Origin: a virus
Length of the DNA stretch: 30,657 nucleotides
Virus record (IMG/VR): IMGVR_UViG_3300000116_000040
Location: 1-30,657 of that record
Strand: one strand, 5' to 3'
In this document: positions 7,819 to 16,150 of the stretch, one piece after another
Position numbering within the stretch: position 1 is the stretch's first letter
How the letters are laid out: every line of letters begins with the position of its first letter
Translations under genes and position numbers: made by a program
Notes under the pieces: generated by a model
What the model was told of the DNA's origin: nothing
Database searches by the model: none
What the model saw: only the letters and a program-made list of their open reading frames with translations

Positions 7819-8475
7819 TTAATTTTTGATTAACGAGAGGAAATTTTTGAACTCACGAACTTGAACCTCATAGAGATCTTTCCGCGGAGCTTTCTTGATT
7901 TCAGTCTCCATTTTTTCAATTGTTTGAGCTTCCAAAATACCGTTATTCCAAATCCAGTCAACACCTTCCATAACTCCATTAACAAATGCTGATGGTGCAG
8001 ATGGATCTTGTACTATATCAATAGCATTAAGAATAAAATCGTCTTTGACGACCATTACGTTGTTTTGGTTTACTAAACTTCCCATACCACGAGTCGAAAC
8101 GCCCAGCTGAACGCCGCCATCGAGTAGACCTTGAACGATCATTCCCATTGGAGTATTCAGTACTGTAGCTTTTCCCATAACATCATTTCCCTGAAATTTC
8201 AGTTCTTCGATCTTATGTGAAACCTTGTCTAAATTAACGGTCGGTCCTTCAGGGTGATTTAACTCACCAACCGCACGACCTTTGGTAACTTGCTTATCAT
8301 TATAAGAATTGATAGCTTTTTCCATGATCGGTTTTGGATATATACGACCGTTTCGATTCTTCATATCAGCTTGCGCAAATACACCTTCAATTACGTACTT
8401 TTTCTTACCACTTTTCTCTTCAGTAATAATGTTATAGCCAATTTGATGGTCTACAAATTCAGAAATAAGTTTCAT
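7819..8475 (-). CDS. gp21: gp21-like prohead maturation protease
   Basis: A 218-residue serine protease of the T4 gp21 family (T4 is 212). It is built into the prohead core and cleaves scaffold and capsid proteins before DNA packaging. Visible motifs are GELNHPEGPT with His74, GVSTRGMGS with Ser127, and an Asp pair at 145-146, which fit a His/Ser-based catalytic centre of the herpes-protease-like fold. An early R-N-G-R-I-Y-P segment (41-47) is also typical. It is preceded by the 90-residue gene and followed by the scaffold gene 22, so the head-assembly genes are in functional order. Confidence 0.96.
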   Translation of the reverse strand: MKLISEFVDHQIGYNIITEEKSGKKKYVIEGVFAQADMKNRNGRIYPKPIMEKAINSYNDKQVTKGRAVGELNHPEGPTVNLDKVSHKIEELKFQGNDVMGKATVLNTPMGMIVQGLLDGGVQLGVSTRGMGSLVNQNNVMVVKDDFILNAIDIVQDPSAPSAFVNGVMEGVDWIWNNGILEAQTIEKMETEIKKAPRKDLYEVQVREFKNFLSLIKN

Positions 8476-8492
8476 TGCACAAACTTTCTTTT

Positions 8493-8765
8493 TTATCCGC
8501 GAGGATGACTAACAGATGTTAGTTTAATCGCGCCATTAGCAGCATATATTTTAGTAGTTGAATCTTTTGGAATCAACACAGTTTCACCACCAGTTAGTGT
8601 CATAGTAGCACTATCAGCTAAAGCAGTGTTTATTAAAAAAACTTCATAAGCTGTAGTCGATGAATTAACTGCTCGAACTAAAGTACAGTCACTCACAGTT
8701 GAAGCAGCACTTGCTAAAGTAGGTGATGCAATTTCTGCTTGCAATGGTTTATAATATTGTACCAT
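8493..8765 (-). CDS. Small beta-rich protein in the head cluster, possible decoration or structural protein
   Basis: A 90-residue protein, not a T4 core gene by name. It is Ser/Thr/Ala-rich with short beta strands, no charge clusters, no signal peptide and no membrane segment. It starts MVQYYKPLQAE and ends SVSHPRG. The pattern (a plain beta barrel with TMTLTGGETVLIPKDST) looks like a small virion protein. It lies between prohead-core gene 67 and protease gene 21. It has its own exact late promoter box at 8796-8803 and the site AAGAGGAAAG, which implies strong late expression. A head decoration or tail-associated role is inference. Confidence 0.82.
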   Translation of the reverse strand: MVQYYKPLQAEIASPTLASAASTVSDCTLVRAVNSSTTAYEVFLINTALADSATMTLTGGETVLIPKDSTTKIYAANGAIKLTSVSHPRG

Positions 8766-8795
8766 TTTGCGCTTTCCTCTTAAATTTATTAATAT

Positions 8796-8803
8796 TATTT
8801 ATA
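8796..8803 (-). promoter_or_regulatory. T4-type late promoter box inside the head cluster
   Basis: Exact TATAAATA on the minus strand, 30 bases before the ATG of the 90-residue gene and just past the stop of gene 67. It would drive the 90-residue gene, 21, 22 and probably 23. Confidence 0.82.
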
Positions 8804-8808
8804 TGATT

Positions 8809-9165
8809 TTAATTTTCTACTTCTTCTTCTTCGTCTTCTTCAAAATCTTCATCGTCGTCTTCAATATCGTCTTCCAGATCAGGATCTTCCACATCAATAT
8901 CATCATCAGATACGTCTTCGTTATCTTCAGTATCGTCTTCATCGATATCTTCCTCCTCGTCTTCGTCTTCGGTACCGTTATAAATGGCCCCAGACAAACG
9001 AATTCTTTCTTGATCAAGCACATCATCTAGTTTAACAGAAATTGCTTGTCCAAAAATTTCATTCGCTTTGTTGTAGTCTTTTGCTAAAGCAGCATCAACT
9101 AAACCAGCTAAAGGATTTTCTTGTACTTCAACTTCATTATCATCTAGTTCTAAATTTTCACTCAT
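8809..9165 (-). CDS. gp67: gp67-like prohead core protein with polyacidic tail
   Basis: A 118-residue protein. Residues 19-53 (LAGLVDAALAKDYNKANEIF and the helix after it) resemble the start of T4 gp67, where a helical segment with LF, I and E-x-I-A/L positions is followed by an acidic run. From about 66 on, the chain is nearly all Asp and Glu. In T4, gp67 is an essential prohead-core protein that affects head shape and is cut by gp21 into internal peptides. It is longer than T4 gp67 (80), mostly in the acidic tail. The ATG overlaps the gene 20 stop (ATGA). A gp68-type label is the alternative. Confidence 0.82.
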   Translation of the reverse strand: MSENLELDDNEVEVQENPLAGLVDAALAKDYNKANEIFGQAISVKLDDVLDQERIRLSGAIYNGTEDEDEEEDIDEDDTEDNEDVSDDDIDVEDPDLEDDIEDDDEDFEEDEEEEVEN

Positions 9166-10664
9166 TCTTCATCTCCTTGTTGCTCTGGTGGTTCGTCACC
9201 TTGCGATTGTTTTTGCATAGTATCAATTTCGTCATCAGTTAAATGAAGAATGTTCTTCATCACCCATTGTTTCGAGAAGTAACCGTCAGGTCCAACGTAT
9301 TGACTTACTGCATCTAGCGTTGTAAGTCTTTCTCTTAAAAGTTCAGAATCTTTTAATTCTGTAAAATGATTATCTCTAGAGAAATCAACAATAATGTGAT
9401 TTCGCATATCTATCCAATCATTTTCAGATATAATACCTTTTAATATTAGTTGTATTTTTAAAATATCAAGAAATAAAGTTCCAAATCTTGTACGTAGTCG
9501 ATCGATATATTTTTGAAACTTCAATTCGTCACGACTAATTTCTGTAGATCTACCAAGTGAAAACTGTTGTTCTTGTTCTAAACGATTTAATGGTACATTA
9601 AGTGAACGATACACTTTCTTTTGAAAATATAATACATCATCCATCTGTCCAAGATTGTCACCACCTGGTAATGTGGAAATCTCAGTACCTTTACCACCTT
9701 CTCTTCGTGGTAACCAAAAATCTTCAAGCAAAGACTGATGTTTTCTATCATCTTTGATTTCACCGCTACTAGCATCGTAAACAAGCTTGTTACGATAACG
9801 AGTCATAATGTCTTTCATATATTGCTCAGCCTTACCACGTGGTAAGTTACCAACATCAATATAAAAAATTCTACGTTCTGGTGCTCTTGCTAAACGATAA
9901 ATGACTAAAGAGTCTTCCATCATTCTTAACTGATTAAGTGGCTTAAGTACTTTGTGTAAGTATGACAAAACTTTTTGCCGTTTTTCATCTAACAAACCAG
10001 ATGTGATATACGAAACTGAGTCTAGACTTAATTTAACTCCAGCAGATTGATACCCAGGTTTTTCTTGGTAAATAAAATATTCATCTACTTTTTGTATTAA
10101 ATTAGCTCCAGTTTTTGGATCTTTCTTTTTCTTTACTTGTTTTACTTTACGAATTCTTGCCGAATCAATCGGTCTAATATCGAGAATGCCTTGCTTTTGA
10201 TTAGTTTCATCTACTACAAGGTGGTGATATAATCTACCGTCGATATACCATCGTCTAAAAATATCGTGCCCAAGTTCGACAAAATTCATTTTATTTAATA
10301 CTGTGTCAAATTCTTCTCTAATTTTATTTTTTATTGATTCGGAAACTTTTAAATTTTCCATGTCTAAAGCAATAGGTTCTTGTCCGCCAACAACTGATTC
10401 GTTAACGATATCTTCAATTGCCATATCAACTTCAGGGTGCATAGCCACGCCACGGTATTTCATTATTAACGCATGATTGTCTTTTGCGTCAGTACCGTCT
10501 TGACTAATATATTGTCCATAGTGTGATCCAGATACAGTAACATAACCTGCACCATCTTCATCTCGAGCTGGAACGATGGAAGGAGCTTTCGGGTTCTCCG
10601 ATCCAACAGTTGAAGCTCTTTTTATTTCAAAGCCAAATAGCTTAAAGCCATCAGTGTCTGCCAT
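9162..10664 (-). CDS. gp20: gp20-like portal vertex protein
   Basis: A 500-residue portal protein (T4 gp20 is 524), the dodecamer at the unique vertex through which DNA is packaged and to which the neck binds. Recognisable parts are KYRGVAMHPEVDMAIEDIVN near 88-107, the wing and stem region with RMMEDSLVIYRLARAPERR around 240-265, the YRSLNVPLNRLEQEQ segment, and GRSTEISRDELKFQKYIDRL before the crown helices. The C-terminus is acidic and Gln-rich. It lies directly after the tube gene 19, with a stem-loop between them, and overlaps gene 67 by four bases. The ribosome-binding site is AAAAGGAAT. Confidence 0.97.
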   Translation of the reverse strand: MADTDGFKLFGFEIKRASTVGSENPKAPSIVPARDEDGAGYVTVSGSHYGQYISQDGTDAKDNHALIMKYRGVAMHPEVDMAIEDIVNESVVGGQEPIALDMENLKVSESIKNKIREEFDTVLNKMNFVELGHDIFRRWYIDGRLYHHLVVDETNQKQGILDIRPIDSARIRKVKQVKKKKDPKTGANLIQKVDEYFIYQEKPGYQSAGVKLSLDSVSYITSGLLDEKRQKVLSYLHKVLKPLNQLRMMEDSLVIYRLARAPERRIFYIDVGNLPRGKAEQYMKDIMTRYRNKLVYDASSGEIKDDRKHQSLLEDFWLPRREGGKGTEISTLPGGDNLGQMDDVLYFQKKVYRSLNVPLNRLEQEQQFSLGRSTEISRDELKFQKYIDRLRTRFGTLFLDILKIQLILKGIISENDWIDMRNHIIVDFSRDNHFTELKDSELLRERLTTLDAVSQYVGPDGYFSKQWVMKNILHLTDDEIDTMQKQSQGDEPPEQQGDEE

Positions 10665-10678
10665 TAATAATTCCTTTT

Positions 10679-10706
10679 ATAAGAGGAGAGCGGTTTTCCG
10701 CTCTCC
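10679..10706 (-). terminator. Stem-loop between gene 19 and gene 20
   Basis: A perfect 9-base GC-rich stem, GGAGAGCGG / CCGCTCTCC (10685-10706), with an AAAA loop on the minus strand, followed by TCTTAT. The tail is a weak U-run, so termination is probably partial. It would lower transcription of head genes relative to the abundant tube protein, or protect the 3' end of the gene 19 message. Confidence 0.65.
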
Positions 10707-10719
10707 ATCTATATATCAT

Positions 10720-11256
10720 TTATCCATCAGTGGTATTTGATGTCCAATATTGATATTGCCATTCTATCGTAAATCTTTCGATATTATCATCAGAATAACT
10801 CAATTCAATTGGAGATATAGCTGAAGGCCAAGCATCTTTGAACGTGTATGTCTTAACAACACTTTCGTCACGATCAAATTGTTCGACTTTTAAATCAGCA
10901 AAATAGAGTTCTGGATTTTGCACACCGCCAGCATCTGCATGATTAGCGATCGCGTTCATCCATCTTTCCATTTCATTTCTGACTTTCATTTCAACATCGT
11001 TTATTATTGTGACGTTCCAAGAATCGAATGTTCGATCCCCAGCAACTTTCAATTGACGTCCACGAAATGGAATTACAATTGTACCAACATTCGAAGCTGG
11101 TAATTGAGCTGCTTCACACATAAAGGCTGTGAAATCAATGTCAAGGTTTACGCCTAAACCACCTCTTGGATTTGCAAGTGTAACCTGAAAGAGATTACCA
11201 CGTGCACCGCCGCCAGTAAGCCTGGACTTAAATTCGTCTACACTACCTAGTGCCAT
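10720..11256 (-). CDS. gp19: gp19-like tail tube protein
   Basis: A 178-residue protein (T4 gp19 is 163) that forms the stacked hexameric inner tube of the contractile tail. It shows the family pattern: GNLFQVTLANPRG strand, FMCEAAQLPASNVG, IPFRGRQLKVAGDRTFDSWNVTI, then the NEMERWMNAI helix, and closing strands FTIEWQYQYW. It follows the sheath gene 18 with a 16-base gap that contains an AGGAGGT-type site, and is followed by a strong stem-loop. It is the canonical copy; the divergent relative is at 4832-5332. The pairing with gene 18 and the match to the tube fold make the call secure. Confidence 0.95.
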   Translation of the reverse strand: MALGSVDEFKSRLTGGGARGNLFQVTLANPRGGLGVNLDIDFTAFMCEAAQLPASNVGTIVIPFRGRQLKVAGDRTFDSWNVTIINDVEMKVRNEMERWMNAIANHADAGGVQNPELYFADLKVEQFDRDESVVKTYTFKDAWPSAISPIELSYSDDNIERFTIEWQYQYWTSNTTDG

Positions 11257-11272
11257 AAGTTACCTCCTTAGA

Positions 11273-13069
11273 TTATATGCCAGCGCCGGCGACTTCCTCA
11301 AAGGAAATGCCAGTTCTAGCTGCGACAAAGTTAAGAGTGATAAAGTTAATAGAACGAGCTGGCTTTATAAAGATATTAGCTATGAACTCATTTCTATCTA
11401 CTACTGCTGCAGTATTTACAGTTTCATCCGCAATAATACGGAAGTCTGTAATACCACGTCTACCTTTAACATCACGTAACACAGGTTCGATAATATTTAC
11501 GAACTCAGCTCTTGAAAATTCATCGTTGAATTCAAAGAGTACGTTTTGAGCAGCTCTTGCGATTGCACGCTCAATTGTTAAAAATAATCGACGTACGTTA
11601 ATACGATCGAACGCAGAAGGTCTTGCGAGACCTGTTTTATCACCAAATAATAGTATGCTTGATCTTGTCAGATCTGGTTGACCTGCAAAATTAACAATTG
11701 GATTAATACCATTTTTGTAAAGCGTGTCTCTACGCGCTTTATTTGGATTAAAGACTAGTCCAGTTACGCCAAGTAGCTGTCCTCGTCTTGAACCAGCTGG
11801 TGAGAACCATGGTGCAGCTGTTCTATCAGTTTCAGCCATGAGACCTGCTACTGAAGAGTTTGCTGGAATATCAATAAATTTATCATTGTATTTATCGTAA
11901 ACTTTTAGATAATTACCAGCTACTGTATTATAACTAGATCTTGTAAATGTATTAGCAGTTGCAGTTACATTTGTAATAATAGTTGAATCTTGGTATACAT
12001 TCACAATATCGTTTCTAGCTGGACCAGATACGACGATACAATCTTTACGCGATTCTGCGATTGCAACCAAATCATTAACAATTGTTGTCTGATCTGATCT
12101 TGTTGTCATTCCTGGTGCAATTAAGAAATCAATTTCAACGACTTCTTTATCTTCAAATAAGTCGAATGCACTTTGATAATCTCCAGCTGAAAGAATACCT
12201 GCGTTAACGCCTGAATCAAATCCGAAGTTAACTACTGCAGACACATCAGCATGAGTGCCTAAAAAGTCTTTAGCTGTTCCGGGTGTAGTAGCTGTTCCAG
12301 CGTTAAAGGTGTTAAAGTTAGAATCAAAATCAATAAAGTGTACATATTTTGAATTTTGGTTTATTACATCTTTAACAAAGATGTTTGATCCATCGACAGT
12401 ATTAATCGCGTTACTTGCAACAGACATGAATGGATATGTTTCAAGAACAGTGCCTTTTGTGCCTGTAAACGCTCCGTTTACATCGACAACTGCAGCATGG
12501 ATTTCATCGTTTGTTCCATCAGTGTTAGTTGCAAATTGTGATGTCCCTGGTGCAGCATCGAATGAACCTTTGTAGGTCCAACCGTCGAAAGCTGAATCGT
12601 TAATTGATGGTGGACAAATTGAAACTCTTAAAGAATTTCCTAGAGTCCCTGGGACTCTACCTATAAAGGTATGACCGTCAGAATCTAAGGAAGCTTGCTG
12701 AGAGTTAAAATTAGCTGAATTAGTTACTTGTGGGAGAGTATATGTTCCCACAGCATATGCCGAAGTTTGTCCTGTAGTAGAAACTGCGTTTTTAGCGCCG
12801 GTATCTACAATACGACTAACTTGTAGCGATCCTGAATAGCGTAAAAAATACGCTGCGTCGTGGTAGTCAATTGAATGATTATCATCTGGAGTTCCAAATG
12901 TTTCTGATAACTCTTCTTCATTTGAAATAAGAGTTCTCTCATCCGCCGGACCCCACATAAATTTGCCTGTGTAACAGCCAACTGAGGATTGAACGTTAGG
13001 CACGCCGCCTGTAACATCAACCTCTTTAACAATTACCGCAGGACTTTGAGATGGTGTAAAAAGTGCCAT
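11273..13069 (-). CDS. gp18: gp18-like contractile tail sheath protein
   Basis: A 598-residue sheath protein (T4 gp18 is 659), which forms the contractile outer tube. It opens with the conserved SPAVIVKEVDVTGGVPNVQSS segment and YTGKFMWGPADERTLI. The middle (about 150-330) is Ser/Thr/Asp-rich and variable, corresponding to surface domains. From about 410 the conserved C-terminal domain is evident (WFSPAGSRRGQLLGV, FNPNKARRDTLYKNGINPIV, NVRRLFLTIERAIARAAQ), which makes the sheath core and inter-subunit links. It is preceded by two late promoter boxes and GAGGT, which fits very high late expression. Confidence 0.97.
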   Translation of the reverse strand: MALFTPSQSPAVIVKEVDVTGGVPNVQSSVGCYTGKFMWGPADERTLISNEEELSETFGTPDDNHSIDYHDAAYFLRYSGSLQVSRIVDTGAKNAVSTTGQTSAYAVGTYTLPQVTNSANFNSQQASLDSDGHTFIGRVPGTLGNSLRVSICPPSINDSAFDGWTYKGSFDAAPGTSQFATNTDGTNDEIHAAVVDVNGAFTGTKGTVLETYPFMSVASNAINTVDGSNIFVKDVINQNSKYVHFIDFDSNFNTFNAGTATTPGTAKDFLGTHADVSAVVNFGFDSGVNAGILSAGDYQSAFDLFEDKEVVEIDFLIAPGMTTRSDQTTIVNDLVAIAESRKDCIVVSGPARNDIVNVYQDSTIITNVTATANTFTRSSYNTVAGNYLKVYDKYNDKFIDIPANSSVAGLMAETDRTAAPWFSPAGSRRGQLLGVTGLVFNPNKARRDTLYKNGINPIVNFAGQPDLTRSSILLFGDKTGLARPSAFDRINVRRLFLTIERAIARAAQNVLFEFNDEFSRAEFVNIIEPVLRDVKGRRGITDFRIIADETVNTAAVVDRNEFIANIFIKPARSINFITLNFVAARTGISFEEVAGAGI

Positions 13070-13087
13070 TAGTCTACCTCACTCGGT

Positions 13088-13095
13088 TATTTATA
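13088..13095 (-). promoter_or_regulatory. T4-type late promoter box, proximal to gene 18
   Basis: Exact TATAAATA on the minus strand, 18 bases before the gene 18 ATG; the GAGGT ribosome-binding site lies between them. Confidence 0.85.
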
Positions 13096-13130
13096 TGGTG
13101 CATAATACGATTGTTTTTCAATTTCATAGG

Positions 13131-13138
13131 TATTTATA
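13131..13138 (-). promoter_or_regulatory. T4-type late promoter box, distal to gene 18
   Basis: A second exact TATAAATA on the minus strand, 61 bases before the gene 18 ATG and 43 bases upstream of the proximal box. Two tandem boxes ahead of the sheath gene suggest doubled late initiation. Confidence 0.75.
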
Positions 13139-13155
13139 CTATTTCATATTTATGA

Positions 13156-14784
13156 TTAATAATGATCTTCTCGCTCAAAATCAACATACCAGTCAGGTTT
13201 AGTGTTTTCAGCATCTTCAAGATGTTTACTATATTCTGATCCGTCATCTACCCAGCCAAACGGAACAATATCTGCTTCTATTTCGTCCATTCTTTGTTTA
13301 AACAACATTTCTTTTAGGTTGATATCTGTCATATCGTTAAAAAATTGTGTTTGAGCAAAATAACCAAACATAACTAAGGTCATAACTAAATCATCGTTAT
13401 TACCTTCTGAAGCTTCATATGAGTTACCTCTACCAACAAAAGTAGATATTTCAAGAATAGTCTGCTCATCAACTATTTTTAATTTGTTTGTCTCCAAAAG
13501 ATCTTTTAGACCTGAACAACCAAGACGCTTTACTCTACGAGTCATAGCTTGCCCAATGGCATTCGCTTTAACAGCTGACTCGACATGCACGTTATCGTAT
13601 TCAAGTTCATGGTATAAACCATTTGCTACCATTGAACCTTGATCATTTGACTCGACTACAACATAAGCTTTGTTGTAAGAAACTGCATACTTATATATAA
13701 TACTAGGGAAGAGCAATGGAGAGATAGCATTGTTCCGATACACAGCTACCTGTTTAAACGGTTTTACGCTAATATCGATTAAAGTAAAAGTAGAGTAGTC
13801 CTGTCCTCTTCCCTTACCAACATCAACACACATAATGTATTCGTGATCTTTCGTAGGTTCTTCGTATATTAATCCATCACCTTGTTCAATATATCTTTTA
13901 GATTGTTCTGCTCTTAATTCCATAAGAGCTTCTGCGCCAATTAATGTATCACCAGTTCCAAAAAAAGTATTACCGAATTCTTGATCAAATTGCAGCTTCG
14001 AAGTATTATTAATTGTTTGTTGTTTCCAAGCTTCATCGCGACCTGGAACATCGTACCAATCTACTCTAAAATGTGTGAATTCGTTTACTTCTTGAACTGC
14101 ACCTTCCCATATTTTATAAAACATATTACCAATACCATTTGCGGTAGACGTAATAATAACTTTAGTATCTTTACCAGCAGATACAACAGGATATGTTGAA
14201 GTGTAAAATTCTGAAGCTTTTTCTACAAATGCAAATTCGTCTAAATAAAGCAGGTTGATACTAAGACCACGGATAGAAGAACCAGTGGTTGCCGCAGTAA
14301 TAATTCGAGAATTATTGCCAAACTCAAGTGAACCTTTGTTAAGAGCTTTAGTTCCGGGTTGTAAAAAGAACGGTAAGTTCTCAAGCATAAGCGTGATCCT
14401 GGAGAGCATTTCTCTCGCAGTTGATGCTTTGTTAGCGAGTATGGCCACAGTTTTTTCCGGATGAAACAACGCGTACCAGAGCAAGTAGGCGCATACCGAT
14501 ATGGATTTACCTGATTGTCGACAAGCCAAGATGATATTAAACCTATGCTCATTAAACCTCCCAAACATTTCTTCTTGATAAGGATATAGTTTAAATGGGA
14601 CTAAACCTTCGTCAAGATTAATTACTTTTAAATGTGTTTCAGCAAAATATATGGGATTGTCCATACATTTTTTATATTCCGTAATACTTTCAGCTGTCCA
14701 CTGCTCGGAAACACCGTCACGCTTTACGTTTGGATTACCTAGATAAGTATCCCGAGTCGGCTGAGTCTGTCGTTGCTGTTCCAT
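13156..14784 (-). CDS. gp17: gp17-like large terminase (packaging ATPase and nuclease)
   Basis: A 542-residue large terminase (T4 gp17 is 610). The ATPase domain has Walker A ACRQSGKS (87-94) and Walker B LLYLDE (178-183, with the catalytic Glu), followed by the coupling motif around ITSTANG (211-217). The RNase H-like nuclease domain shows VDVGKGRGQDYS (D321 onward), VVESNDQG (E378 region) and the late NDD (463-465), the acidic metal ligands. It cuts concatemeric DNA and pumps it through the gp20 portal. The start overlaps the end of gene 16 by 50 bases; AAAAGGCG lies upstream of the ATG. All catalytic groups are present. Confidence 0.97.
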   Translation of the reverse strand: MEQQRQTQPTRDTYLGNPNVKRDGVSEQWTAESITEYKKCMDNPIYFAETHLKVINLDEGLVPFKLYPYQEEMFGRFNEHRFNIILACRQSGKSISVCAYLLWYALFHPEKTVAILANKASTAREMLSRITLMLENLPFFLQPGTKALNKGSLEFGNNSRIITAATTGSSIRGLSINLLYLDEFAFVEKASEFYTSTYPVVSAGKDTKVIITSTANGIGNMFYKIWEGAVQEVNEFTHFRVDWYDVPGRDEAWKQQTINNTSKLQFDQEFGNTFFGTGDTLIGAEALMELRAEQSKRYIEQGDGLIYEEPTKDHEYIMCVDVGKGRGQDYSTFTLIDISVKPFKQVAVYRNNAISPLLFPSIIYKYAVSYNKAYVVVESNDQGSMVANGLYHELEYDNVHVESAVKANAIGQAMTRRVKRLGCSGLKDLLETNKLKIVDEQTILEISTFVGRGNSYEASEGNNDDLVMTLVMFGYFAQTQFFNDMTDINLKEMLFKQRMDEIEADIVPFGWVDDGSEYSKHLEDAENTKPDWYVDFEREDHY

Positions 14785-15118
14785 TAATTATATCGCCTTT
14801 TAGCAAACGTTGAACGTCTGCAGTTGAACCTAAGTAAAAATTATTTTGAGTATTTTCTACTTTAGTTATATCATTCTTTTTTTCAAGTTCTTTTTTGCCT
14901 TTATTTAATATCATAAGGCGATCATTCACATCAGAAATATTTTTAATCATTCCTGATAGAACTTCATAAGCTCTAGGATGCTCAGATTCTCTTGCTACTT
15001 CTATCATATTTTCAAGAGCGTCTTTGCCTCTTTCAATTAATTCATAATATGTTTCACGAGAGTAATCATAGTCACGGCTTGCTTTGTCGCTATCACGGAG
15101 CGTCGGAGTCTGCATCAT
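14735..15118 (-). CDS. gp16: gp16-like small terminase
   Basis: A 127-residue small terminase (T4 gp16 is 164). It is helical, with the conserved central pair of helices visible as YYELIERGKDALENMIEVA and HPRAYEVLSGMIKNISDVND, and an N-DRL-x3-N-K-G-K-K-E-L segment before a flexible tail. It forms a ring that regulates gp17 cutting and ATPase activity. The start has AAGGA seven bases upstream of two adjacent ATG codons (15118 and 15115). It overlaps gene 15 by 26 bases and gene 17 by 50 bases, so the packaging subunits are strongly coupled. Confidence 0.92.
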   Translation of the reverse strand: MMQTPTLRDSDKASRDYDYSRETYYELIERGKDALENMIEVARESEHPRAYEVLSGMIKNISDVNDRLMILNKGKKELEKKNDITKVENTQNNFYLGSTADVQRLLKGDIINGTATTDSADSGYLSR

Positions 15119-15887
15119 AATCTGTCCTTAAAAATCCGAAATCGGAATCACCTAAAATGTTCAATGTTGTTGGGTTAGGTTCAATTTGTATTGTTTTTAT
15201 TCTTAAATCTGAATCAGCTAATCCTGATCCTACATCAAAAACTTTAGCTCTAACATCACGCACGATTTTAGAATTAGATAAGCCACTGTAAAATCTGACT
15301 CTCATTTCAAAATCCATTGTGTATATAATTGTTCTACGAGATGCTAATTCACTTTCAAAATCATCTTGAAAACTGACTCCACCAATTGTAATTGGAATGT
15401 CTTCTAATATATCTGGATAATCTGTGAAAGGTTTTAAAGTTATTGAATATTGAGGATTAAATGTTGGTAAAATTTGCTCTACTATTTGTAAAGCATCGTC
15501 TTGAGTTTTACAGTAAATATTTAATTGAAAAGTAAGTATATATGGAACACCAGTAAAAAACTTAGCTCTATCGTTAGCTGTATTACCAAATTTTTGAAAT
15601 GTATTTGTTTTTGCAATTTGTCTAGCGTTGTCGTATGTTAACGAAGTTATTTCAAAAGACATACGTGGAAGCTTAATTGCAACTTTAGTATTGTCTCGTA
15701 AACTTGGATTCTCGCGGATACGATCAAGATATTTTACTTTTGGAGCATACGCAAGTGGTACTTTTACTTGAGAAGTTGACGCACCAGTCGTTTGATTTTT
15801 ACGAATGACGTATATATTATTAAACAGTTTGCCAAAAATTGCAACCGCGCGTCTAGTCTTTTCGTGATAAAAGTGTCCGCCAAACAT
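15093..15887 (-). CDS. gp15: gp15-like tail terminator / sheath stabiliser
   Basis: A 264-residue protein (T4 gp15 is 272), the hexameric ring that caps the tail and joins it to the neck. It starts MFGGHFYHEKTRRAVAIFGK, a family signature, and has LPRMSFEITSLTYDNARQ, then YILTFQLNIYCKTQDDALQIVEQILPTFNP and the MDFEMRVRFYSG strand region. The order 14, small gene, 15, 16, 17 follows the T4 late cluster. The ATG overlaps the stop of the preceding gene (TAATG). Confidence 0.95.
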   Translation of the reverse strand: MFGGHFYHEKTRRAVAIFGKLFNNIYVIRKNQTTGASTSQVKVPLAYAPKVKYLDRIRENPSLRDNTKVAIKLPRMSFEITSLTYDNARQIAKTNTFQKFGNTANDRAKFFTGVPYILTFQLNIYCKTQDDALQIVEQILPTFNPQYSITLKPFTDYPDILEDIPITIGGVSFQDDFESELASRRTIIYTMDFEMRVRFYSGLSNSKIVRDVRAKVFDVGSGLADSDLRIKTIQIEPNPTTLNILGDSDFGFLRTDYDADSDAP

Positions 15888-16150
15888 TAGCTATTATATA
15901 TTTTAGTCAAATGATCTTCAAAGGATTCCACCTTTGTTAACCTATCTGGCCAGAGAATATACTCCTTTTCTGGGTTTTTCTTTAAATTATTCAGTAGTGG
16001 AATAATTGCATTATATAGTTTATCTATCTTATCTTGAGTTGCAACTGCAGTCGTTTCAACTTCTGCTGCTTTTGCTTGTGTTTTTTGAACTGCTTCGAGT
16101 TCGTTTTCGTCTACAGCTGTAAAGCCAAAATCAAAAAAATCATCTGCCAT
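15887..16150 (-). CDS. Small helical protein between genes 14 and 15
   Basis: An 87-residue protein of unknown function. It begins with an aromatic-acidic patch (DDFFDFGF) and continues as a predicted coiled helix rich in Ala, Glu and Gln (about 14-55), ending in an IIPLLNNLKKNP and WPDRLTKVESF segment. Both ends overlap neighbours by the TAATG arrangement, which supports a real, coupled gene. T4 has no gene at this exact place, but marine T4-like phages commonly carry a small gene here. The N-terminal patch resembles the C-terminal tail of gp14, hinting at a shared binding partner in the neck (inference). Confidence 0.8.
   Translation of the reverse strand: MADDFFDFGFTAVDENELEAVQKTQAKAAEVETTAVATQDKIDKLYNAIIPLLNNLKKNPEKEYILWPDRLTKVESFEDHLTKIYNS

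Noticed and set aside
8817-9026. Basic 69-residue minus-strand frame inside gene 67
   Set aside because: Frame-shifted reading of the Asp/Glu codon run of gene 67, giving artificial Lys/Met/Ile-rich sequence.
12255-12575. 106-residue plus-strand reading frame
   Set aside because: Antisense to the conserved sheath gene 18; no supporting start signal.
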